NCBI GenBank assembly: GCA_028554795.2 | Contig: CM068839.1 | Location: 14,663,220 to 14,727,219 of the forward strand | Direction: 5' to 3' | DNA from: Sinohyriopsis cumingii | Lineage: Eukaryota; Mollusca; Bivalvia; Unionida; Unionidae | DNA: 64,000 bases | Part shown: positions 1-15,400 of the stretch, one piece after another | Layout of the letters: every line of letters starts with the position of its first letter | Numbering within the stretch: the first letter of the stretch is position 1 | Program-made: the position numbers and the translations under genes | Notes under the pieces: generated by a model | Told to the model about the DNA's origin: nothing | The model's input: the letters and a program-made list of their open reading frames with translations, nothing else | Database searches by the model: none

Positions 1-312
1 AAATTTATTTTCTGTCAGTATTGTGTTTATTATCCCATGTAACAAAGAACATTATACATCATCATGTTCATCAACTGAGATTTTCTTGCATGTTTTTTTT
101 TTGTAAGAGGGGTAGTTACAGATGTAGCCTGTTTTACCCTCCCCCAATTCATTCACTGACTTCTACTAAAGAGAATAAAAAGTAATGTAACTAATATAAT
201 GAATTTTATTCCAGTTCAGCTCGAAGAAAGGTGTTAAATTTCATACACAATGAAAATTAGAAATGAACAAGTCAGTAGGTTTAATTTGTACTTTGTACTT
301 TATAACCTACAG

Positions 313-420
313 GATCTGTCAAACTACAAGTATGACATGATGGTGATCAAAAGCCTGGACATTCTAAACAAGTTGTACTCGTCCCAAAGTGACATGTTCC
401 AGCTGGCACTGGAAGCACAG
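313..420 (+). CDS. ITPR: IP3R-like exon 1 of window
   Basis: 36 codons, phase 0 at both ends. Acceptor AG is at 311-312 and donor GTATGA at 421. It encodes residues 1-36 of the joined segment, ending in SQSDMFQLALEAQ. This matches the vertebrate IP3R helix that reads RHFSQRQEVLQAFKQ at the same place relative to the next exon. Confidence 0.85.
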
Positions 421-3400
421 GTATGAAGAAAAGGAAAGAGCATCAAAAGGAGAATGGGTCACAGGTCATATGGGGTTTGAATGCAGTCACCTATTGATTA
501 GTATTTCATTATACTTACAAACATAGTCTTAAGATTGCTGTATTGTTGTGGTTGATGACATAATATAGTCCAAAAGTACAATTTTGACACTTTATTTACC
601 ATATACACTCACTTATAAGTCAAGTCAAACTGCAAACAACAATGATCATTATCTGCTATAACATAATGTACATGCAGATCAGGTCTATGTTATTTGTTCT
701 ACTGATTGCTCCTAAAAAAAAATGCACAGACCCAGATCTGCTGGTATGTTTTGCGAGTCAGATCTGGGTCTGTGCAGCTTGTGGTTGGACTCATCTTACA
801 AGCAAGTACATATTGTAACATTCATAAATTTGTTTAATTTGAATGTCACTTCAGCACAGTATAAATGTACAAAACTGTGTACCATGGTATTATATTGAGT
901 AAATTGTGGTGCTCAGCAAGTACATGTTACAATTACATTTATGTCACTGATCACTGTTGTCATAAACAGACATCTTGTAATAAAAAGCTATGCTGTGTTG
1001 TAGTAATTAATCAATTAACAAGTGCTTCCTGTAACATCATGTCTCACCCTTTTTTAAATTTCTTCATTGTACCATCTTTCTAATGGCTTTATCAGCTTGC
1101 ACAAAAACATTAATTTTGGTTTACACAAACATTAACACTGGCTTGCACAAACTTATTTCGACTGCAAGAACAAACTTAAAGACCTAATAATGTTTCCTAC
1201 CTTAAATATTCTCAGCTTGTTTTTTAATGTTTTCTAATTTCATGGTGTTTGTTTTTGTAGTTATATCATTATATGTTTTTTATCTTATAGGTGTTGTCTA
1301 ATGTTGTAAAGTGCTTAGAGCTTCTAAAGATTAGTTGCTATACAAAGTCCTCATTATTATTATTATTATACAGACAAATGTTGGACTGTATATTAATAGG
1401 TACTGCTTACATACAGACAGATGTTAGACTGTATAATAATAGGTACTACTCACATACAGACAAATGTTGGACTGTACTATAATAGGTACTACTCACATAC
1501 AGACAAATGTTGGACTATAATAATAGGTACTACTCACATACAGACAAATGTTGGACTGTATAATAATAGGTACTACTCACATACAGACAAATGTTGGACT
1601 GTATTATAATAGGTACTACTCACATACAGACAAATGTTGGACTGTATAATAATAGGTACTATTCACATACAGACAAATGTTGGACTGTATAATAATAGGT
1701 ACTACTCACATAAAGACAAACATTGGACTGTATAATAATAGGTACTACTCACATAAAGACAAACGTTGGACTGTATAATAATAGGTACTACTCACATAAA
1801 GACAAATGTTGGACTGCATAATAATAGGTACTACTCACATAAAGACAAACGTTGGACTGTATAATAATAGGTACTACTCACATAAAGACAAATGTTGGAC
1901 TGTATAATAATAGGTACTACTCACATAAAGACAATCATTGGACTGTATAATAATAGGTACTACTCACACACAGAAAAATGTTGGACTGTAAATACTACAA
2001 ATATGACAGTCACATTTTGATCATTTGAATATTTTGTAGGTTCTGGTAACGCACGACTCAGCCCGTGTTCATCGTGAGGTTCAGAGAAGCCTGCCAGTCC
2101 TGAGGCGCCTTTCCAAACAGAAACTTAATGAGCAGCAGGTTCTACATATGAATGAGATTCTCAATGAACTGGCAGAGTAAATAATCCATACATTATTTGA
2201 TCAGGACATTATTATGAATGATATTCTCAATGAACTGGCAGAGTAAATAATCCATACATTATTTGATCAAGACACAATTATGAATGAGATTCTCAATGAA
2301 CTGGCAGAGTAAATAATCCATACATTATTTGATCAGGACATAATTATGAATGAGATTCTCAATGAACTGGCAGAGTAAATAATCCATACATTATTTGATC
2401 AGGACATTATTATGAATGAGATTCTAAATGAACTGGCAGAGTAAATAATCCATACATTATTTGATCAGGACGTAATTATGAATGAGATTCTCAGTGAACT
2501 GGCAGGGTAAATCATCCGTACATTGTTTGATCAGGACGTAATTATGAATGATATTCTCACTGAACTGGCAGAGTAAATAATCCATACATTATTTGATCAG
2601 GACATAATTATGAATGATATTCTCGATGAACTGGCAGAGTAAATAATCCATACATTATTTGATCAGGACATTATTATGAATGATATTCTCAGTGAACTTG
2701 CAGAGTAAATAATCCATACATTATTTGATCAGGGCATAATTATGAATGAGATTCTTAATGAACTGGCAGAGTAAATAATCCATACATTATTTGATCGGGA
2801 TATAATTATGAATGAGATTCTCAATGAACTGGCAGAGTAAATAATCCATACATTATTTGATCAGGACATTATTACGAATGATATTCTCAATGAACTGGCA
2901 GAGTAAATAATCCATACATTATTTGATCAGGACATAATTATGAATGATATTCTCAATGAACTGGCAGAGTAAATAATCCATACATTATTTGATCAAGACA
3001 TAATTATGAATGAGATTCTTAATGAACTGGCAGAGTAAATAATCCATACATTATTTGATCAGGACATTATTATGAATGAGATTCTCAATGAACTGGCAGA
3101 GTAAATAATCCATACATTATTTGATCAGGACATTATTACGAATGATATTCTCAATGAACTGGCAGAGTAAATAATCCATACATTATTTGATCAGGACATT
3201 ATTACGAATGAGATTCTCAATGAACTGGCAGAGTAAATAATCCATACATTATTTGATCAGGACATTATTATGAATGAGATTCGCAATGAACTGGCAGAGT
3301 AAATAATACCTACATTATTTGATCAAGACATAATTATGAATGAGATTCTCAATGAACTGGCAGAGTAAATAATCCATACATTATTTGATCAAGACATAAT

Positions 3401-6400
3401 TATGAATGAGATTCTCAATGAACTGGCAGAGTAAATAATCCATACATTATTTGATCAAGACATAATTATGAACGAGATTCTCAATGAACTGGCAGAGTAA
3501 ATAATCCATACATTATTTGATCAGGACATTATTATGAATGAGATTCTCAATGAACTGGCAGAGTAAATAATCCATACATTATTTGATCAGGACATAATTA
3601 TGAATGATATTCTCAATGAACTGGCAGAGTAAATAATCCATACATTATTTGATCAAGACATTATTATGAATGATATTCTCAATGAACTGGCAGAGTAAAT
3701 AATCCATACATTATTTGATCAGGATGTAATTATGAATGAGATTCTCAATGAACTGGCAGAGTAAATAATCCATACATTATTTGATGAGGACATAATTATG
3801 AATGAGATTCTCAGTGAACTGGCAGAGTAAATAATCCATACATTACTTGATCAGGACATTATTATGAATGAGATTCTCAGTGAACTGGCAGAGTAAATAA
3901 TCCATACATTATTTGATGAGGACATAATTATGAATGAGATTCTCAGTGAACTGGCAGAGTAAATAATCCATACATTATTTGATCAGGACATTATTATGAA
4001 TGAGATTCTCAGTGAACTGGCAGAGTAAATAATCCATACATTATTTGATCAGGACATTATTATGAATGAGATTCTCAATGAACTGGCAGAGTAAATAATC
4101 CATACATTATTTGATCAGGACATAATTATGAATGAGATTCTCAGTGAACTGGCAGAGTAAATAATCCATACATTATTTGATCAGGACATTATTATGAATG
4201 AGATTCTCAATGAACTGGCAGAGTAAATAATCCATACATTATTTGATCAGGACATTATTATGAATGAGATTCTCAATGAACTGGCAGAGTAAATAATCCA
4301 TACATTATTTGATCAGGACATTATTACGAATGAGATTCTCAGTGAACTGGCAGAGTAAATAATCCATACATTATTTTATCAGGACATTATTACGAATGAG
4401 ATTCTCAATGAACTGGCAGAGTAAATAATCCATACATTATTTGATCAGGACATAATTATGAATGATATTCTCAATGAACTGGCAGAGTAAATAATCCATA
4501 CATTATTTGATCAAGACATAATTATGAATGAGATTCTCAATGAACTGGCAGAGTAAATAATCCATACATTATTTGATCAAGACATAATTATGAATGAGAT
4601 TCTCAATGAACTGGCAGAGTAAATAATCCATACATTATTTGATCAGGACATTATTATGAATGAGATTCGCAATGAACTGGCAGAGTAAATAATCCATACA
4701 TTATTTGATCAGGACATTATTACGAATGAGATTCGCAATGAACTGGCAGAGTAAATAATCCATACATTATTTGATCAGGACATTATTACGAATGAGATTT
4801 GCAATGAACTGGCAGAGTAAATAATCTATACATTTTTTGATCAGGACATAATTATGAATGAGATTCTCAATGAACTGGCAGAGTAAATAATCTATACATT
4901 ATTTGATCAAGACATAATTATGAATGAGATTCTCAATGAACTGGCAGAGTAAATAATCCATACATTATTTGATCAAGACATAATTATGAATGAGATTCTC
5001 AATGAACTGGCAGAGTAAATAATCCATACATTATTTGATCAGGACATTATTACGAATGATATTCTCAATGAACTGGCAGAGTAAATAATCCATACATTAT
5101 TTGATCAGGACATTATTATGAATGAGATTCGCAATGAACTGGCAGAGTAAATAATCCATACATTATTTGATCAGGACATTATTACGAATGAGATTCGCAA
5201 TGAACTGGCAGAGTAAATAATCTATACATTTTTTGATCAGGACATTATTATGAATGAGATTCTCAATGAACTGGCAGAGTAAATAATCTATACATTATTT
5301 GATCAAGACATAATTATGAATGAGATTCTCAATGAACTGGCAGAGTAAATAATCCATACATTATTTGATCAAGACATAATTATGAATGAGATTCTCAATG
5401 AACTGGCAGAGTAAATAATCCATACATTATTTGATCAGGACATTATTACGAATGATATTCTCAATGAACTGGCAGAGTAAATAATCCATACATTATTTGA
5501 TCAGGACATTATTATGAATGAGATTCTCAATGAACTGGCAGAGTAAATAATCCATACATTATTTGATCAGGACATTATTACGAATGAGATTCGCAATGAA
5601 CTGGCAGAGTAAATAATCCATACATTATTTGATCAGGACATTATTACGAATGAGATTCGCAATGAACTGGCAGAGTAAATAATCTATACATTTTTTGATC
5701 AGGACATTATTATGAATGAGATTCTCAATGAACTGGCAGAGTAAATAATCTATACATTATTTGATCAAGACATAATTATGAATGAGATTCTCAATGAACT
5801 GGCAGAGTAAATAATCCATACATTATTTGATCAAGACATAATTATGAATGAGATTCTCAATGAACTGGCAGAGTAAATAATCCATACATTATTTGATCAA
5901 GACATTATTACAAATGAGATTCTCAATGAACTGGCAGAGTAAATAATCCATACATTATTTGATCAAGACATAATTATGAATGATATTCTCAATGAACTGG
6001 CAGAGTAAATAATCCATACATTATTTGATCAGGACATTATTATGAATGAGATTCTCAATGAACTGGCAGAGTAAATAATCCATACATTATTTGATCAGGA
6101 CATTATTACGAATGAGATTCGCAATGAACTGGCAGAGTAAATAATCCATACATTATTTGATCAGGACATTATTACGAATGAGATTCGCAATGAACTGGCA
6201 GAGTAAATAATCTATACATTTTTTGATCAGGACATTATTATGAATGAGATTCTCAATGAACTGGCAGAGTAAATAATCTATACATTATTTGATCAAGACA
6301 TAATTATGAATGAGATTCTCAATGAACTGGCAGAGTAAATAATCCATACATTATTTGATCAAGACATAATTATGAATGAGATTCTCAATGAACTGGCAGA

Positions 6401-9400
6401 GTAAATAATCCATACATTATTTGATCAGGACATTATTACGAATGATATTCTCAATGAACTGGCAGAGTAAATAATCCATACATTATTTGATCAGGACATT
6501 ATTACAAATGAGATTCTCAATGAACTGGCAGAGTAAATAATCCATACATTATTTGATCAGGACATAATTACAAATGATATTCTCAATGAACTGGCAGAGT
6601 AAATAATCCATACATTATTTGATCAGGACATTATTATGAATGAGATTCTCAATGAACTGGCAGAGTAAATAATCCATACATTATTTGATCAGGACATTAT
6701 TACGAATGAGATTCGCAATGAACTGGCAGAGTAAATAATCCATACATTATTTGATCAGGACATTATTACGAATGAGATTCGCAATGAACTGGCAGAGTAA
6801 ATAATCTATACATTTTTTGATCAGGACATTATTATGAATGAGATTCTCAATGAACTGGCAGAGTAAATAATCTATACATTATTTGATCAAGACATAATTA
6901 TGAATGAGATTCTCAATGAACTGGCAGAGTAAATAATCCATACATTATTTGATCAAGACATAATTATGAATGAGATTCTCAATGAACTGGCAGAGTAAAT
7001 AATCCATACATTATTTGATCAGGACATTATTACGAATGATATTCTCAATGAACTGGCAGAGTAAATAATCCATACATTATTTGATCAGGACATTATTACG
7101 AATGAGATTCGCAATGAACTGGCAGAGTAAATAATCCATACATTATTTGATCAGGACATTATTACGAATGAGATTCGCAATGAACTGGCAGAGTAAATAA
7201 TCTATACATTTTTTGATCAGGACATTATTATGAATGAGATTCTCAATGAACTGGCAGAGTAAATAATCTATACATTATTTGATCAAGACATAATTATGAA
7301 TGAGATTCTCAATGAACTGGCAGAGTAAATAATCCATACATTATTTGATCAAGACATAATTATGAATGAGATTCTCAATGAACTGGCAGAGTAAATAATC
7401 CATACATTATTTGATCAGGACATTATTACGAATGATATTCTCAATGAACTGGCAGAGTAAATAATCCATACATTATTTGATCAGGACATTATTACAAATG
7501 AGATTCTCAATGAACTGGCAGAGTAAATAATCCATACATTATTTGATCAGGACATAATTACGAATGATATTCTCAATGAACTGGCAGAGTAAATAATCCA
7601 TACATTATTTGATCAGGACATTATTATGAATGAGATTCTCAATGAACTGGCAGAGTAAATAATCCATACATTATTTGATCAGGACATTATTATGAATGAG
7701 ATTCTCAATGAACTGGCAGAGTAAATAATCCATACATTATTTGATGAGGACATAATTATGAATTTGTATTATTCCAATAGTGTTCAGTGTGAGACTGGTT
7801 TCCACACTAACCATATTGTGCTTTATTTGTATTATTCCACTAGTGTTCAGTGTGAGCATGGTTTTCATACTAGCCATATTGTGCTTTATTTGTATTATGC
7901 CAGTAGTGTTCAGTGTGAGACTGGCTTCCACACTAGCTATATTGTGTTTTAGTTTTTACTATTATAGTAGTGTTTCACAAACTCTATAATATTAATTTAT
8001 GAATTGGTAAATTGCATCATTAACATCTATACTTTTTTTTAAGTTGATTGCTGCAAACTGCACAGACCCAGATCTACCATCACATAATGTGCCAGGAGAT
8101 GCACTTTATTAAATGTCATGTGTAAAACAAGTGATATAGACCCTGATGTCCAGTACATTATGTGATGGCAGATCAGAGTCTGTTGCAGTTTAACTCAACT
8201 TATAAGTGATTATATATTGTATCTCTGAAGAACTACATGAATCTTGAGTACATACAGTTTGCTACCTTATATACTGGCTTATAAGTTCAATCCAACTGCA
8301 AACAACATATGAACATGGTCCACTGCATCTACTGTTAAGTTATGTGAAGAAATTGTTTCTTAACTAGTAATACAAAAAATGAACTGTACAACTGTAAGGG
8401 TTCACAACTCTTTGTCTGCAAATTTTATAATAAATACCAAATTTTTACAAATACAAACAGTAGGTTAGCAAGGAAGTTCCATCAAGCTTAAATTATCATT
8501 ATCAGTCAATGGAAAATTGAATCAACTGAGATATGAAGATGTTAAAATTTCTGTCACCTTTTATGAAGATGTTAAAATTTCACCTTTTCTAGGTTTTGTT
8601 TTCTGCCAAAGACACCACATGAGCCACATTTCATGAACCAGAACATAATGATTAGCCATGGTAAGTAGAAGTTTCTGTATTTAATAGACTAGATATAATG
8701 CATGCACATAGCACAGATCCAGATCTGCAGTCACATGATGGCCCATCTGTACAGACCAGTATCTGTTGTCACATAATGGACCATCAGTATAGACCAATAT
8801 CTGTTGTCACATAATGGACCAGAAGTACAGACCAATATCTGTTGTCACATAATGGACCAGCAGTACAGACCAATATCTGTTGTCACATGATGGACCAGCA
8901 GTACAGACCAATATCTGTTGTCACATAATGGACCATCAGTACAGACCAATATCTGTTGTCACATAATGGACCAGCAGTATAGACCAATATCTGTTGTCAC
9001 ATAATGGACCAGCAGTACAGACCACTATATGTTGTCACATAATGGACCGTCTGTACAGACCAGTATCTGTTGTCACATAATGGACCAGCAGCATAGTCAC
9101 AGATCTGCTGAAACACAATGGACTCACAGCACAGACTCTTATATGTGGTCACATTAAGATCTGCTGTCACATAATGGGCTGGCAGCACAGATCCAGATAA
9201 AATAAAGTAAAATATTAGACCAGCAACATACAAGTAGCTCTTTCATCATACAGTCGGCCAGCATACGGTGGGCTTCAAATCAACAAACAGCCCTGATTCG
9301 GATAGACAAATACTTTAAACAACAACGTAGACTCTAATTTACCAATACTTTACACAAAACATAGACTCTGGTCTGCTAATGTTTTATACAACAACATAGA

Positions 9401-12400
9401 CTCTGGTCTGCTAATGTTTTATACAAAAACATCAACTCTAATTTACTAATACATTATACAACAACATATACTCTGGTCTGCTAATACTTTATACAGAAAC
9501 ATAGACTCTAACTTACTAATACATTATACAACAACATAGACTCTGGTCTGCTAATGTTTTATACAAAAACATATACTAATTTACTAATACATTATACAAC
9601 AAAATAGACTGGTCTGCAAATGTTTTATACAACAACATAGACTCTGGTCTACTAATACTTAATACAACAGTGTAGACTGATCAACCAATACTTTATACAA
9701 CAACATTGACTCCAGTATATTTTAATACTTTTTACATCAGCATAGACTGGTCTACTAATGCTTTACACAATATCATAGACTGGTCTACTTTAATACTTTA
9801 TACAACAGCATACATTCTGGTCTGCTAATACTTCATACAACAGTATAGGTCCAGATCTATTAATGCTTTATAAAACATTATAGACGAGTCTACCATTGCT
9901 TTATACAACATCATATTCTCAAAACATTTATTGAAACCCGAGTCTCAAGCAGGAAACTCTGGCTCAACCTAGGAGTTCCAACATATTGACACAGAAGGTT
10001 TAGATTTTTTTTGTAACAAGGGTTCTCTGCAAGAATGCCAGAATAATGCATACGATGTGCAACCTAAGTGTTATGCATAGTTTGGGGACTTTTGAATTTG
10101 AACTTTAAGCTGAGTTTTGGCTGAAAAAGTTACAAATACATTGTGACCCCACTATGGCATGCTTTGTTATAACACAGTTCGGATATAACACTGTTGTAGT
10201 GTGGCTCCCGAAATTTCATATACAGTACATGTATTTTTCTCATACACGAAAAAAATAAATTCTTTCTTAAAAGTAGGAAAAATGTAAAACGTTTCTTAGC
10301 ATTTTGGAGAAGAGATTGAGAATGACAATCGTGAAATTTTATATGTAATTTTCTCGTACACAAGAAAATAGTTTTTTCTTCTTAAAAGTACAAAAATAGG
10401 CCTGTAAAATATTTATTCTGGGATCGCGCAGGGCTTTGCCAATGTTGCAAATTGTGATTTTTTTCCTTAATGGCAGCAAAATATACCATCTGGCAATTTT
10501 TTGTTATTGGCGACATTGTTGACTGTTTAAATTCTTTGTCCATATTGATAAACCATCTTAACAGTGCATTGTTATATCATAATTCGCTTATGTTAACCTC
10601 TAGCATGAGTACTCTATGTTGTGAGAGATCTGCTAATTTTTTGTTGTTGACATTTCTGGTAGTGGATATCATCCGGCTGAGGCATTATCTCATAATCCAT
10701 TTTTCATTGGATTTTTGTCTGCTCACTAGTAATTAATATATTAACATAGACTGATATTTGTGTGTGGATGGTAAGCAAAATTCCTCTTCTTTTCGCTCAG
10801 AATTAAATCATTCAGAACACACATTTTCTGTAGTAATCCCTGTCATCAGACCAGAACACCTGCGTCTCTATCGTCTGTTGACCCTTTTTTAAATTTCTGA
10901 TGCATGCGTGGAAGGAGCATCACTCCATTACCACAAATGAAAAAGAAACAACCGAAAAAAACAAACAAACCAAACCAGATCTTACTTGTTGGTCTATTCC
11001 ATAGGCAGGGAGGAACAGTAACTACAATTGACCAATGGACGGCCAATTCTTTTTTTAACAATGTACCCAGATAAAATAGCTTGCTGAAATGTCAAAGAAA
11101 ACAGATTACCTTTGAAGCACCATTTGTTATGAAAACATACTAAGCAAATGGAAAAAAATAAACCAGTCTCAATCAAGCAGTACAATTATTTGATGTTGCT
11201 GCCACAATAAGAAACGCATTTGTTTGGTTCTCCAAAGGTGTCCTTTAGCGATGACTTCAATAACGCATGCATCCATCATCAAAGAAAGCTGACTTCAGTC
11301 TTCAATAAAAACAAAGAACCTTTCTTCAAAGGAAGTCAGTACCAAACTTAAATAAAAGCAATGGAATCTGATGGATTGTTTCATTTTCCACCATGACTGG
11401 AACACATTTACTGTGCTATGAAAGTTTCCTTTCTGCAGGAAATTTTTTATACTTATGAACACTACCAACGGTGGCTTAAAATGCAAACTAACTTTGCCCG
11501 ACTTGGGACATACTGAAAAGTAAATGTGCTTCATCATTCGTTATGTGATCTTTCTTCCACAGAATTCAGTCCTATATGATCTGTGACAAAATTGTTTAAT
11601 ATTTTAAATCTCTGTGTGTGCATATTTTTGATGGAATTACTTTTGTTGTGGATTCAATGCATGTGATAAGATCGTGGGTGAGTACACAGTGCTGATACTC
11701 TATTCATGCTATAAATTTGACATGTATATATAAACAGTATACATGTATATGTACCAATGCATGGTTCTCTGAATAAAGTCAAATGTTATATATGCTTTCT
11801 CTGTTTTCACTACAGGTGTATTTTTCATTTAACTTGCATTGATTTAAGATGGTAGCTGTGCCATTGATGCACATATTTTTGCACCCACATTTATTACCTA
11901 AACCCCACCTCCGCAAATTTTTTTTGGGTACATGCATCATTTTCTTCAGCTAACTGACCTGGTTGCTTATAACATGGTTCAGTGTATAACGCGGTTGGAT
12001 TCTATGGCTCCCAACTACAGTGTTATAGTAGGGTCACACTGTAGATGTTTCTGAATGCAGAATATGGGATCTTAACCTATGCTCTCAAAACATTGTGAGT
12101 ATGAAATTCTAGCTGAAGCACTTTGATGGCTTGTGACTTTATTTTGATGCAAATTATAATTATAAACCTTAAAAATTTTCTTCACTTGGGAATGTTTCCT
12201 TGACTGCCAAATTTAATTGATGGAGGTATGCTCCAAGTATCTGATTTTGGCGTTTTGAGTTTTATACTCAGATTTGGGGTCTGGATGCACACTCTTTGTT
12301 GGAATTACCAATGTTAGGATGAAAATTGTTACAAAATGCATACTTTGACTTCTCCTATCTTATTAACTAACTTAATTTTTTTTAAATACTGCTCCTCTTG

Positions 12401-15400
12401 AAGCATTATTTCAAGAGACTCAGGTGAGTCCAATTTTCACCAACTTTCTAACATTTGTTATCAAATTATTTAAAAAAACTCAGGTGAGCCCCATTTTAAC
12501 TAACTTTCTCACATTTGCTCTCAAACTGAGATTGCTCATTGCATTACTCTTTTAATTTACCTTGTGGGGATAGTAGAAATGATGAAAATAACTCTAAAAT
12601 TATACACCTAGGAATTTTTTCTTTTCTTGAGAATTTTTTTTATCAGTTCCTCAAATTTGAGGAGATGGCATGTTCTTTAGAAATAAAAGTACATTCTGTT
12701 GAAGGTAATTCAAAAGATTGTGACTTTATTTTACCATATATATTCCTATATATGTCAAGACCAACTGCAAATTGTACAGACCCAGCTCTGCCATCGCATA
12801 ATGTACCAGCAGACCATATATAGTTTATTTGGAATAATCAGTAGAACAAACATAGATCCTGACCTTCTGTGCATTATGCAATGGCAGATCAGGGTCTATG
12901 TTATTTGCAGTTGGACTTGACAAATAAGCAAGTAAAGTTGGTAATCCTTGTTGACTGCTAAATGGTAGTGAAAAATTAATTGTTGTCAACTAAGAAATAA
13001 AAGAGATATTCAAAAATCTGTTTTTGAAAGAAAATGTGATGTTGAATGGCCAGATCAGATGGTAATGCTATAGCTCTTCATGGGTCCTATTAGTCAATGT
13101 ACTTAACAATTCAGTGTTCAATTTATTCGAAGTTGATTTTCTTTAATTTATGTAAACTTGTACACTATGTAATTTGTGCTTATTAAATGTCTCCAATACA
13201 CAAGATCTCATATGAAAAGAAATCATTATGTCTACAGAGATTTAATAATGTGTAATTTGAAATTATTAAACTGCAGTTCTATGCCTGTTTGAAAATCTTC
13301 TTTAACTCTGAGAGCCTTTTAGTAATGTTGAATTGTGACCACTATGAGTTAAGTACATGAACCAAGCTTGCTTCAAAGTCAGGCTCTAATAAAGAGATTC
13401 CAGTCAATTACTGACATCAAACGGGAAATAAAAGGTTTTATTTTGTTATTCTTCTACTGAATACATTTGTAGGCATGATAGCATTACATTCTGAAAGACT
13501 AGCTTCAAAAGTTCTCTAAAGAGAAAAGATAAAATTTGTATTTATAATATACTATGTTCATATGACATTCCATTTCATCTCATATGACATTCCATTTCAT
13601 CTTATATGACATTCCATTTCATCTCATATGACAGTACTTTCACCTTATATGACATTCCATTTCATCTCATATGACATTCCATTTCATCTCATATGGCAGT
13701 TCTTTCACCTCATGACAGTTCATTAATCTCTTTTAATACTCCATTTCATCTCATACTGCATTAATTTTCATCTCTTATTGCAGGTATTTTGGACATTGTT
13801 CTGGACATATTGTCTCAAGAGATTGACTCCAAACTGCTGGTAATTGATTCCTGTCCCTTGGATCTCACTCTGCATCAACAACTATCCCTGGTTCTTATTA
13901 AATATTTAGGATAGATACCTGTCACTGTGTAAACAACTATCCCTTAGCCCTAATTACGACTAATGGTTTTCAAGAAATTTAATGCATTTAATGTGCATGA
14001 ACTAAATGCTTACCTTTCTAGTTTTGACTTTTGTTTTTTTACACCATTTTAGTATGTAAACCTCTGTGTGCGTTTTGATTAATGAAATTTCTGGTTTGAT
14101 TGACACCAGTTTTGAATAAATTCTTAAATACATGATCATGCTAAAAACATCTGGTTATTTGGTTAGATGAAACTTGAAATGTAGATGCAAGAAAATTGTC
14201 CTTCATATAGTCAAATGTAGGTGACTGAAGCCTAACTTTTGTGTACCTCTTGAATGCTGTCAGCTACAAACTCAAATCATTCTATGATATAAGGTTAGGA
14301 TCCTTCAGCCTTTGTTGTAGCTATAAATGTAATTTTTATTTAATGAATTGACTGACTTTTAAACTTTAAATAACCTGACAGATTTTATTCTAGACTAGAT
14401 TTCTCAATATCATCAGAAGGAATTTATGGAAACGTTAGGTGTGTGTCTGTCCATAAATAAAATGTAGTTGTCTTTAAAATGTCATCTGATATACAGTCCC
14501 CTACCTTTTGTATCTATCTAGGAAACTTTTCAAATGAACACAAGGGAACCATATATATTTGATTATAAGTCCAGTCCAACTGCAAACTGCACAGAACTAG
14601 CTATGCCATCAGATTATGAGCCAGCAGATTTGGGTCTATGCATTTTGTTAGGAGTAATGGGTATTGCAAACAAAATATACCCTGATATATCAGCACATTA
14701 TAGGACAAAAAAGATCAGAGTCTATATTGTTTGCAGTTGGAGTTGACTTGTATGTATGTATACTGTGGTAGACCATAATGTTGATAGTACTAGAAATGCA
14801 TGTAACCAAGTGTAATACCTGTGCCCACTTGCAGGTGTCAGGAGATGCTTCTAGACGGGGAAAGGAAAAGGCTAAGATACACAAACCTGTAAGACTATAC
14901 ACTGAATCTATCATCATAAATTCTGTCTCATAATTTAGCTTTATACTCTCAATAATGCTATTTTGTTATATATTATAACTATTTGCTTGATATATTGTTC
15001 ATAAATTAAGTGATAGTTCTGACCTTCAGAATTCATATCATTGATACATTTTCTTAAGACTGAGGTTTAAAACAAATTGTTCATGTATATTGATGGAAAA
15101 ATATTAAACAGAATTCACTAAATGTTTCAAGTGGATTTCATGATAATTGTATGGGTATAAAATGTTTTACTAGGATGTAATCAGCACTCTAAAGCATACG
15201 CTTTTAAAAGTTTTGGGATGGTACCAGCTTTTCTATTAAGGCATTGTGGTGGCGGCTTGTAAAGAGAACATTATCCTGGTTTTCTCATGCTAGCTTGACT
15301 CAATACAAATTTAGCCCCCCCTGGAAAAGTCACCATATCATGGTAGGGACTCTTCCTCTTAAGTTAAACCTAATTCCCCCTTGATAGGGCACCAGGCTAA

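Noticed and set aside
1374-1990. Exon 2 acceptor as part of the 43-bp array
   Set aside because: The array ends about 50 bp upstream, and its ACATACAG step does not align with the real acceptor TTTTGTAG.
2147-7760. CRISPR-like array
   Set aside because: Units are contiguous 66-bp copies with scattered substitutions; there are no unique spacers, no cas genes, and it lies in an animal gene.
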